In this document: positions 6,525 to 12,608 of the stretch, in pieces
Numbering within the stretch: the stretch's first letter is position 1
Layout: the number at the start of each line of letters is the position of its first letter
NCBI GenBank assembly: GCA_028281215.1
Contig: JANQKH010000812.1
Coordinates: forward strand, 1 to 13,336
DNA from: Phycisphaeraceae bacterium
Lineage (GTDB): Bacteria; Planctomycetota; Phycisphaerae; Phycisphaerales; Phycisphaeraceae
Length of the DNA stretch: 13,336 nt
Direction: 5' to 3'
The notes under the pieces: model-generated
The model's database searches: none
The model's input: only the letters and a program-made list of their open reading frames with translations
What the model was told of the DNA's origin: nothing
Program-made: the position numbers and the translations under genes

Positions 6525-8405
6525 TCACTTCGCCGCCAGTCGTCGCGCGATGAACGTGCGCAGCTTCGGCACTTTCGATTCCGTGGCAAGTTGCAACGCC
6601 TTCACCTTGTCATTCACCACCAGCGGTTCAATGCCGTACCACAACATTAGCGGTTGCACGGGATCATTCGCATCTTCGGCGCGTTGCGCGAGCGCGGCGA
6701 CGAGTTTCCATCGCCGTTCATCATTCAGCTTTCGCAGTGACGAAGCAAGGTAAAGCCGTACGAGGCCCGACTTGTCGGTCTGCGCGTGTTTGATCAACTG
6801 GGTGAACAGGCGATTGGAAATCTTCGGCTGCACCGGATCAAACGCTGAGCGAATCGCCCACACGCGCAGATGTTCATCCTTCTCGCCCAGCATTTCGAGG
6901 TAATCGTCATCGGTGAGTCGGCCGAGTTGCAGGCCGATCCAGTTCCAGCGCAGTTTGTGATGCGTTGGCATCTTGTCGTAATCGCCGACGTCTTCGCCGG
7001 AATGCACGGCCACTTCTTTACCGACGGCGTCGCGCTCCATCAGAATCCGTCGCGCGTGCCGCGCCTGCCATGCGTTTTTCTTGAATTGCATCTTGAGCAG
7101 GTCGCGGTCGCTGAGTTTTTTCAGGTCGAAATCGGCCGGCAACTTCTTCGGATCACCATAGGTGATCTTGTAAATCCGTCCGCTGGTGCGGTGCACGCCG
7201 TCGTTGTCATGGCATTCACCGTGGTCGGTCCAGTCGGTGAGGTAGACACCTCCGTCGGGGCCGTATTTGAGTTCGACGCCGCGGAACCAGGGCTGATTCG
7301 CATGCAGAAAATCCGGCGCACGTTTGCCAACGTAGCCAACGCCCTTGCGCTCGAGTGTGTTGACGTTTACCCGGCGACCGTGCGTGTTGCACATGAAAAT
7401 CTGGCCGCGGTACTTCGCCGGCCAGTTGTCACCAAGGTAAATCATGCCCCCGCAGTGCGAGTGCCCACCGCCGGCTTCATCGGTACTGCCTTTCGCATCG
7501 CGGGCCTGGTGCCACTTCTTGCTCGTGTCCCAGTGGTAGTGGTCGGCCGTCTGGTCGATCAGTTCGTACAGGTTCGGATTGAAATGTTGCCCGTGCATAC
7601 GTTTGTAGTACGCACCGGGCACGGCATGCCAGAGGTGTCCGATCACGTTGTTCGTGAAAAACAATTCACCGTGCAGGTCGTAATCCATTCCCCATGGATT
7701 GGTCGTGCCTTCGCAGACGATCTCGAACACATGCTGGGTCGGGTGATAACGCCAGATCGCGCACTTCAGTTTCGTCCGCTGTTCCTCCGGCGTGCCCGGC
7801 GCGCCGACCACCGACAACGCCTGAATGCCATGCCGGCCGTACAGCCAACCATCCGGTCCCCACATCAAACCGTTCACCACGTTGTGGCTGATCTTGTCGC
7901 ATTCAAATCCATCGAGCAGCACGACCGGTTCACCGTCCGGTTTGTCGTCGCCGTTCTTGTCGGGAATAAAGATGAGTTTTCCGAAGTTGAGCGCCCACAC
8001 ACCGCCGAAGCCAAGCGTCACGCCGGACAGCCTCTTGCCTTGATTCCAAAACACGCTGCGCTTGTCGAACCTGCCATCCTGATCGGAGTCTTCCAGAATG
8101 ATGATGCGGTCGTTGAACTCGTCGGTGAAACCACGGCCTTTGTAGGTGTAATTTTCCGCCACCCACAGTCGGCCACGGTCATCAATCTCAAACGCAATCG
8201 GCTGCCGCACGTCCGGCTCACCGGCAAACAGCGTGATCTTGAACCCCTTGGGCACGGTGATCTTCGCCGCCGCCTCGGCCGCAGTTGGCGGTTCCTCGCC
8301 GGGTTTCTGCGAGTTGGTAATCTTAGGGAACTCCGCAGCCGGCGCGGGCGGTGTCGTGATGAAGGCCAGCACAATCGATATCAGAGCAACTGGCAGATGA
8401 CGCAT
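6525..8405 (-). CDS. PVC-type 'membrane-bound dehydrogenase' propeller/HEAT protein, short form without cytochrome c domain
   Basis: This 626-residue protein has a signal peptide with a probable cut after APAA (residue 24). A lead-in KITVPKGFKITLFAGEPDVRQPIAFEIDDRGRLWVAE opens the TIGR02604-type propeller (about 48-420). Landmarks are two EF-hand-like Asp loops (DSDQDGRFD 106-114, DKNGDDKPD 149-157), GLMWGPDGWLYGRHG (179-193), TTNPWGMDYDLHGELFFTNN (234-253), GGGHSHCGGMIYLGDNWP (312-329) and GPDGGVYLTDWTDHGECHD (382-400). A HEAT-like helical region follows to the end. Family knowledge: full members run about 900-1,100 residues and end in a CxxCH haem domain; none is present here. Substrate is unknown; sugar or alcohol oxidation is only suggested by the fold. 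AGGAG seven bases upstream fixes the start. It is not simply frameshifted, since only about 100 bases separate it from the next gene. Confidence 0.88.
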   Translation of the reverse strand: MRHLPVALISIVLAFITTPPAPAAEFPKITNSQKPGEEPPTAAEAAAKITVPKGFKITLFAGEPDVRQPIAFEIDDRGRLWVAENYTYKGRGFTDEFNDRIIILEDSDQDGRFDKRSVFWNQGKRLSGVTLGFGGVWALNFGKLIFIPDKNGDDKPDGEPVVLLDGFECDKISHNVVNGLMWGPDGWLYGRHGIQALSVVGAPGTPEEQRTKLKCAIWRYHPTQHVFEIVCEGTTNPWGMDYDLHGELFFTNNVIGHLWHAVPGAYYKRMHGQHFNPNLYELIDQTADHYHWDTSKKWHQARDAKGSTDEAGGGHSHCGGMIYLGDNWPAKYRGQIFMCNTHGRRVNVNTLERKGVGYVGKRAPDFLHANQPWFRGVELKYGPDGGVYLTDWTDHGECHDNDGVHRTSGRIYKITYGDPKKLPADFDLKKLSDRDLLKMQFKKNAWQARHARRILMERDAVGKEVAVHSGEDVGDYDKMPTHHKLRWNWIGLQLGRLTDDDYLEMLGEKDEHLRVWAIRSAFDPVQPKISNRLFTQLIKHAQTDKSGLVRLYLASSLRKLNDERRWKLVAALAQRAEDANDPVQPLMLWYGIEPLVVNDKVKALQLATESKVPKLRTFIARRLAAK

Positions 8406-8412
8406 GTGGGGA

Positions 8413-8417
8413 CTCCT
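8413..8417 (-). promoter_or_regulatory. Shine-Dalgarno of the PVC-type dehydrogenase-like gene
   Basis: AGGAG on the minus strand, seven bases before the ATG at 8403-8405. It agrees with the predicted signal peptide start. Confidence 0.7.
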
Positions 8418-8489
8418 GTTTCGTGGCCGCAGTATAGAGGCGACCCCGATTAGACCGGTACCTCCGACGCGCGGCTACTTGGCAGTTTT

Positions 8490-8574
8490 CACGGCTGGGC
8501 GGCCAGCCTAGACCCATGGATCGGGTAAACGCGTTTGCCCCGAATTGGCTCCGAGTGGAACACGGGCTAATGGA
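8490..8574. repeat. Dispersed GC-rich palindromic repeat, copy A
   Basis: This stretch resembles 10152-10240 over its whole length. Both begin CACGGCTGGGC..CCAGCC (a small hairpin; here GGCTGG-GCGG-CCAGCC at 8493-8508). Both carry the identical 13-mer AACGCGTTTGCCC (here 8528-8540, as part of the palindrome AAACGCGTTT), then a GAAC..CGGGGCT-like segment, and both end in ATGGAT. It fills most of the gap between the PVC-type gene and the zinc-ribbon gene. It stops at the base before the TGA (8575-8577) of the latter. It is non-coding and looks like an intergenic repeat family rather than an insertion sequence. Confidence 0.7.
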
Positions 8575-8985
8575 TCAATCCTCCTCGGGGTGTTCGTCCT
8601 CATCTACTTCATCGTCTTCCCATTTCATCTCACTCATCAGCGCAAACGTGCCGCCGCAATCGCAGGACGCGCCGTGGTTTTCCTGGCTGGTCGCTTCGCA
8701 ATTCGGGCAGATGGTTTGTGCTTCGAACAGCGCCATCTCCTTGCGGGCGATGTGCCAACCAAGCAGCGCTGCGATGGGGATCAGAACCATTGCGAACGCG
8801 ACCATGGTGAGCCAGAACGCCACCGATTTGAGTGATTCGCCCTGATTGATAACCGCGAGCGTGCCAAAACCGACCAGATCGATCACGATCACCACTGCCA
8901 CGGCAAAGTGGCCGGCCTTTCCTGCTTCGCGCTTGGAGAGGGCATACCATTCGTCCTTTTCATCTGATGTTCGTGGAACCCACAT
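8575..8985 (-). CDS. Small two-helix membrane protein with C-terminal zinc ribbon and acidic tail
   Basis: From the ATG at 8983-8985 the protein is 136 residues. It has a polar N terminus (MWVPRTSDEKDEWYALSKRE), TM1 (about 25-43, FAVAVVIVIDLVGFGTLAV), TM2 (about 54-76) and a cytosolic zinc-ribbon-like segment. That segment has cysteines 93 and 96 (CPNC) and 108 and 110 (CDCGG), and it is followed by a strongly acidic tail (EDDEVDEDEHPEED). I do not recognise a family. A metal-binding regulatory or adaptor role is only inference. The start is uncertain. The frame stays open further upstream, and an ATG at 9019-9021 would add twelve residues (MTHQPEFGIIQN). Starts beyond that would run deep antisense into the flippase gene and are not credible. 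None has a good Shine-Dalgarno sequence. The gene is divergent from the flippase-like gene. Confidence 0.65.
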   Translation of the reverse strand: MWVPRTSDEKDEWYALSKREAGKAGHFAVAVVIVIDLVGFGTLAVINQGESLKSVAFWLTMVAFAMVLIPIAALLGWHIARKEMALFEAQTICPNCEATSQENHGASCDCGGTFALMSEMKWEDDEVDEDEHPEED

Positions 8986-9073
8986 GTTTTGAATTATCCC
9001 AAATTCAGGTTGATGTGTCATGGGGCGATACTGCTTATGGCGACACGCAGCCCCTGCCGATAGCATCCATACC

Positions 9074-9982
9074 ATGAGCAAGGCATCATTCAGATCAAAT
9101 GCCGCGTGGATCGCGCTGGGCGTCGGCGTGGCGCTGGTGATTGCGGCGCTGGTGTATGCCTTTCTCGAGGTCGACTTTTCCAATTTCAAACAGGCGCAGG
9201 CGTGGCATGTCATCGTGTTGCTCGCGGCGGTGATGTTAAACCTGTTGCTGACCTCGACGCTCTGGTGGGCGATCACATTGTCATTCGACGCCAGGCCGCC
9301 GGTGGGTTTCAAGAAAATGTTTTCGCTGTTGTGCGCCAGCGGGTTGTTGAACTACCTGCCGCTGCGGCCGGGGCTGATCGGGCGCACCGCTTACTTGAAG
9401 ATGAAACACAAACTGCCGATCAAGCAGTCGATCAGAATCATTCTGACGATGATCGGCTTGTCGGCGTTGGTGCTTGGTGGGGCATGGGCGGTGATTCAGT
9501 TGGCGCCGCCGGATCTGCAAAAGCCGGTGGCGGCGATTTCGACGCTGGTCGGATTGATCGCGATTCCGCTGGCCGCACGAGGCATCCTTCGGCGAAAACT
9601 CAAACATGCGTGGGCGTGGGTGCCGCTGCGTATGGCGGACCTGGCGGTCACGACGCTGCGCATGTGGGTAGCGTTTCGCGTCGTCGGCTATGACATCACC
9701 ATCAGCGAATCGATCGTCGTCGCGTCCGGCGGGATGGTCGTGGCGTTGTCCGGCATCACGCCGAACGGCTTGGGCTTGCGCGAATGGACGATCGGCGGAC
9801 TCTCCACCGCGGCGATGCCCGTCGGACTTGCCGCCGGGGTGGTCGACCGCGCGATCGAGACACTGATCATCGCCATCACCGGCCTGCTCGCCCTGCGGAA
9901 CGTGGGTGACATCGCGACGAACGAGGTGGAGGAAAATGCAGGCAGCGCGGTGGAAGGTGAAACGGATGAAAAAGCGACGTAG
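9074..9982 (+). CDS. Flippase-like / lysylphosphatidylglycerol synthase TM-region protein (UPF0104)
   Basis: This 302-residue multi-pass membrane protein has about seven or eight hydrophobic segments (roughly 11-31, 44-69, 83-95, 119-143, 152-170, 190-205, 211-228 and 258-275). It carries the signature features of the UPF0104/LPG_synthase_TM family. A central NYLPLRPGLIGRTAYLKMKH motif (93-112) is followed by a TPNGLGLREWTIGGL motif (229-243) and DRAIETLI (258-265). Relatives include the membrane half of MprF and uncharacterised putative lipid flippases. The soluble synthase half is absent, so lipid or glycolipid translocation is the best guess but unproven. The C-terminal tail is acidic (NEVEENAGSAVEGETDEK). 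The ATG at 9074 is chosen because it gives a clean N-in first helix. An upstream in-frame ATG at 9020 would add 18 residues. A hairpin with a T-run follows the stop codon. Confidence 0.78.
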   Translation: MSKASFRSNAAWIALGVGVALVIAALVYAFLEVDFSNFKQAQAWHVIVLLAAVMLNLLLTSTLWWAITLSFDARPPVGFKKMFSLLCASGLLNYLPLRPGLIGRTAYLKMKHKLPIKQSIRIILTMIGLSALVLGGAWAVIQLAPPDLQKPVAAISTLVGLIAIPLAARGILRRKLKHAWAWVPLRMADLAVTTLRMWVAFRVVGYDITISESIVVASGGMVVALSGITPNGLGLREWTIGGLSTAAMPVGLAAGVVDRAIETLIIAITGLLALRNVGDIATNEVEENAGSAVEGETDEKAT

Positions 9983-10006
9983 GGTGGTGGAGGATGCAGT
10001 TGGTAG

Positions 10007-10035
10007 GGTGGGCACTGCCCACCGAAATCTTTTTT
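10007..10035 (+). terminator. Probable rho-independent terminator of the flippase-like gene
   Basis: GGTGGGC-ACT-GCCCACC forms a perfect seven-pair stem (10007-10023). It is followed after four bases by TCTTTTTT (10028-10035), 24 bases beyond the flippase stop. The offset between stem and T-run is slightly long, so termination is likely but not certain. Confidence 0.65.
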
Positions 10036-10106
10036 AGTCCCCGGCTCTGCCAGGGGATCTCGCTGCGTCAATGAAAAAGAAAAAGAACGGTGCTGAATGC
10101 GACAAT

Positions 10107-10178
10107 GTGCCATGGCTGGCTTGTCCAGCCGTGCGGTCAACCCATGAACTTCACGGCTGGGCAATCCAGCCATGGCAC
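10107..10178. repeat. Nested inverted repeat with 27-base arms
   Basis: The arms at 10107-10133 and 10152-10178 are reverse complements with two mismatches in 27, separated by an 18-base spacer. Each arm is itself a small palindrome (CCATGGCTGG..CCAGCCGTG on the left; GGCTGG..CCAGCC on the right). The element can therefore form either one long stem or two short hairpins. It lies between the convergent flippase-like and aldo/keto-reductase-like genes. The right arm is also the first part of repeat copy B. It resembles a REP/BIME-type bacterial interspersed element. No transposase is nearby. Confidence 0.85.
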
Positions 10179-10240
10179 GCCGATCCGGCCAACGCGTTTG
10201 CCCGGAAATGTCCCCGGGCAGAACCCGGGGCTGATGGATT
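10152..10240. repeat. Dispersed GC-rich palindromic repeat, copy B
   Basis: This is the counterpart of 8490-8574. It has the same CACGGCTGGGC..CCAGCC start, the identical AACGCGTTTGCCC (10191-10203), and the same GGGGCTGATGGAT-type end. In this copy the last segment is a perfect hairpin, CCCCGGG-CAGAA-CCCGGGG (10212-10230). It ends three bases before the TAA (10244-10246) of the minus-strand aldo/keto-reductase-like gene. Orientation relative to the neighbouring gene end is the same as in copy A. Confidence 0.7.
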
Positions 10241-10243
10241 AGC

Positions 10244-11428
10244 TTACGGGCAATACTGAAACAGATTCGTCCGCGGCGGCCACGCGTTTTCAAGTTCGTC
10301 GCTGATGGCGGTGAGTTGATCGAGCAGGTCGTCGTTGATGTCACCGGCCATGGCTCCGGCAAGGACGTTCAATTGCCGTGCGTTTCGCGCGCCGACGACG
10401 ATGCTGGTGATGGCCGGGTTGCGGGCGATCCAGCGTAAGGCGAGGTGGGCAAGCGGTCGGCCTTGCTCACGAGCGACGTGTTGACATCGTTCGACCACTT
10501 CATGCACGCGGGGCCAAACCTCTTTTGCAAACGGCGTGGTGCTCGGACGAATGTCGCCCGCGGCAAAGCGTGGTGATGCACTGAACTTGCCGGCGAGAAT
10601 GCCTTGCGCAAGCGAACTGGTGGTCACCACGCTGATGCCGTGCTCGTGGCAGTAAGGCAGCAATTCGTTTTCCGCGTGCCGCCAGAGCAGGTTGTAGGTG
10701 AGCTGGCAGGCGTTCAGTTCGCAGACCTGTTGGACCTGTTCCATTTGTTCGATGGTGAAGTGCGCGACGCCGAGGCTTTTGATTTTGCCTTCATCACGCG
10801 CGGCGCTGAGCGCTTCAAAGACCGGACGCATGTCAGTGGTCGGGCTCGGCCAACTGATATAAAACAGGTCGATCCAATACGTTTCCAGCCGGTCAAGGCT
10901 GGCGTTGAGGCGATCGATGGCGGTTTGCGGGTCGGCGTCGCGCAACATCGTCTGCGTCGAAAGAAAAATCCCTTCTCGGCGGTGGTAGTCGGCTTCGAGG
11001 AACTGTGAGATGAGGATCTCGCTACGGCCGTGTCCAAAACTGTCAGCCGTATCAAAGTGGTTCATGCCGCGACGGATCGCCGCCTCCATGACCGACCGCG
11101 AATCGTGAATATCCTGCCCGCCCCAATGTTCGCCGCCGAAAACCCAACTGCCCATCGCAAGTTTGCCGTGATGCAATTGTGACGGTGGGATGGTCACCTG
11201 CGGCATGCCGGGATGTGTGAACGGTGATTCGTAGTAGTAATCGTCGTGGTCCGCGTAGGGGTCGTACTCCGATTCGTCGGTGTAGTCGGTGCCGGAAGTA
11301 TCAAGGGCTTCCTGCGCCGGGTCGGATACCGGCGGGTCGTCTGATTCTGTGACAGGATCGTCGACTGGGTTGTTCGCATCGGCGTCGACTTCGTTTGAGT
11401 CGGTTGGTTTTTCGGGGGAGTCGGTCAT
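10244..11428 (-). CDS. Aldo/keto-reductase-fold protein with degenerate active site (probable pseudoenzyme)
   Basis: From the ATG at 11426-11428 the protein is 394 residues. It has a disordered, very acidic N-terminal extension (about 1-75, rich in Asp/Glu/Pro/Ser/Tyr), then an AKR (beta/alpha)8 barrel (about 86-385). Landmarks are LAMGSWVFGG, NHFDTADSFGHGRSE (123-137), WIDLFYISWPSPTTDMRPVFEAL, GKIKSLGVAHFT, QLTYNLLWR, TTSSLAQGILAGKF and SIVVGARNARQLNVLAGA. Cofactor-side motifs are kept. Of the AKR catalytic tetrad Asp/Tyr/Lys/His, only Asp126 remains; Tyr is Phe131, Lys is Gln159 and His is Ser192. Classic reductase chemistry is therefore unlikely. A binding or regulatory role, or altered chemistry, is inferred. 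The upstream in-frame ATG at 11530 would put 34 more residues antisense to the mqnD leader and is less likely. The gene is divergent from mqnD. Confidence 0.85.
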   Translation of the reverse strand: MTDSPEKPTDSNEVDADANNPVDDPVTESDDPPVSDPAQEALDTSGTDYTDESEYDPYADHDDYYYESPFTHPGMPQVTIPPSQLHHGKLAMGSWVFGGEHWGGQDIHDSRSVMEAAIRRGMNHFDTADSFGHGRSEILISQFLEADYHRREGIFLSTQTMLRDADPQTAIDRLNASLDRLETYWIDLFYISWPSPTTDMRPVFEALSAARDEGKIKSLGVAHFTIEQMEQVQQVCELNACQLTYNLLWRHAENELLPYCHEHGISVVTTSSLAQGILAGKFSASPRFAAGDIRPSTTPFAKEVWPRVHEVVERCQHVAREQGRPLAHLALRWIARNPAITSIVVGARNARQLNVLAGAMAGDINDDLLDQLTAISDELENAWPPRTNLFQYCP

Positions 11429-11540
11429 GGATAAGGTTGTCGGTGTGTTGAGAATCTCGTGGTGCCTCAAGGATGGATCGATGCTACGATTGCGAACCTT
11501 CGCGGCGTCGCGGCGAATTCGATCCTCCAACGCATTGTAA

Positions 11541-11546
11541 GAAGGG
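11541..11546 (+). promoter_or_regulatory. Shine-Dalgarno of mqnD
   Basis: GAAGGG lies eight bases before the ATG at 11555. It decides for that start over the in-frame ATG at 11459, which would add 32 residues that match nothing in the MqnD family. Confidence 0.6.
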
Positions 11547-11554
11547 TTTCACAC

Positions 11555-12517
11555 ATGGCGACCGGCACCGACAGACAAACCATCCGTATCGGTCATTCGC
11601 CTGACCCGGATGACGCGTTCATGTGGTACCCGTTGGCGAATTTTCCCGACGGCAGCGGACCGGGCGGCAAATCTTACACCCCGACGATCGACACCGGCCG
11701 GTGGGACTTTGAGCATGTCCTTGAGGACATTCAGTCGCTCAACGATCGCAGCGAGCGCGGCGAACTGGAGATCACCGCGATTTCGATCCATCAATATCCC
11801 TATGTGGCGGACAAATACGCGCTGACCAGTTGCGGTTCATCGATGGGTGATGGCTACGGACCGATGCTGGTGACCAGAGACGCAACGTTGAAGATCGACG
11901 ATTTCATTCAGCCGCAAACTGTGCCCGCTCCGGAAAAGCGCGCCCGGCCTCGCATCGCCATCCCCGGCGAGCGCACCACCGCCTGGCTCGCGCTGCAATT
12001 GAAACTTTTCGAACACGGCGTGCAACCCGGCGCTGAGCGGGCCGTCGACTATGAAGTGGTGATGTTCGACGAGATCATTCCGAAGGTCGTCGCCGGCGAG
12101 TTCGATGCGGGGTTGATCATCCATGAAGGGCAACTGACCTATGGTGAGAGCGGGTTGCACTGCGTGGTTGACCTGGGCAAGTGGTGGACGGATACGCGCG
12201 GTCTGCCTTTGCCGTTGGGCGGCAATGCGATTCGCCGCGATTTGGGTGACCAGACAATGCGGCAGGTGTGCACGATCCTGCTCAACTCGATTCAGTACGC
12301 CTTGGAAAACCGTGAAGCATCGGTGGCGTATGCGTTGAACTATGCACGTGACATGGGCGCCGACTTGGCTGACGAGTTCGTGGGCATGTACGTGAACAAG
12401 TGGACACTCGACTACGGCGAACAAGGTCGCGCGGCCGTGCAGCAATTGCTCAGCGAAGGCGCGGCGGCAGGTATCGTGCCCGATTGTGGCGAAGTGGATT
12501 TTGTTGAGCCGGCGTAG
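11555..12517 (+). CDS. mqnD: 1,4-dihydroxy-6-naphthoate synthase (MqnD), futalosine menaquinone pathway
   Basis: This 320-residue protein belongs to the MqnA/MqnD periplasmic-binding-like fold. The N terminus IRIGHSPDPDDAFMWYPL (10-27) matches the family SPxPxD start. Next come ITAISIHQYPYVADKYAL, GDGYGPMLVTRD (98-109), IAIPGERTTAWLALQLKLF (134-152), EVVMFDEIIPKVVAGEFDAGLIIHEGQLTYG (167-197), and DLGKWWTDTRGLPLPLGGNAIRRDL. This order fits MqnD rather than MqnA. His190 in IIHEG matches the family's proposed proton-accepting histidine. MqnD cleaves cyclic dehypoxanthinyl futalosine to 1,4-dihydroxy-6-naphthoate in the cytosol for menaquinone synthesis. A Pro/Lys/Arg-rich insert at 119-132 lengthens it slightly. 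No other mqn gene is in view, consistent with the scattered mqn genes of many bacteria. Confidence 0.9.
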   Translation: MATGTDRQTIRIGHSPDPDDAFMWYPLANFPDGSGPGGKSYTPTIDTGRWDFEHVLEDIQSLNDRSERGELEITAISIHQYPYVADKYALTSCGSSMGDGYGPMLVTRDATLKIDDFIQPQTVPAPEKRARPRIAIPGERTTAWLALQLKLFEHGVQPGAERAVDYEVVMFDEIIPKVVAGEFDAGLIIHEGQLTYGESGLHCVVDLGKWWTDTRGLPLPLGGNAIRRDLGDQTMRQVCTILLNSIQYALENREASVAYALNYARDMGADLADEFVGMYVNKWTLDYGEQGRAAVQQLLSEGAAAGIVPDCGEVDFVEPA

Positions 12518-12551
12518 ATGCCAGGTATGCTGCCGACGAGGTCATGGAATG

Positions 12552-12585
12552 AAAAACGCCCTGCACCAGGCAGGGCGTTTGTTAT
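12552..12585. terminator. Bidirectional rho-independent terminator between mqnD and the PEP-CTERM gene
   Basis: ACGCCCTGC-ACCAG-GCAGGGCGT (12556-12578) is a perfect nine-pair stem, extendable by A-T pairs. It is flanked by AAAAA on the left and TTTGTTATT on the right. It lies 38 bases after the mqnD stop and 30 bases after the stop of the convergent PEP-CTERM gene, so it can serve both strands. Confidence 0.92.
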
Positions 12586-12608
12586 TCCTAGGAAGAAACT
12601 TTACGTTC

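Noticed and set aside
5936..6589. 217-codon minus-strand frame overlapping the end of the PVC-type gene and the NTF2-like gene
   Set aside because: I checked it as a possible frameshifted cytochrome domain. It has no CxxCH, is rich in Arg and His like a shadow frame, and overlaps the well-supported NTF2-like gene.
6870..8453. 527-codon open frame on the + strand
   Set aside because: It is fully antisense to the PVC-type dehydrogenase-like gene, which has a signal peptide, family motifs and a ribosome site. The opposite frame stays open because of GC-rich codon use and shows no domain.
8986..9312. N-terminal extension of the zinc-ribbon protein to 245 residues
   Set aside because: The added part is antisense to the flippase-like gene's start and first helices and has no protein-like features. 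Only the short extension to 9021 is possible.
10107..10240. CRISPR array or insertion sequence
   Set aside because: There are no regularly spaced direct repeats and no transposase frame. The structure is a nested inverted repeat plus one dispersed repeat copy.
11837..12445. 202-codon minus-strand frame inside mqnD
   Set aside because: It is antisense to the conserved mqnD coding sequence and has no recognisable domain.
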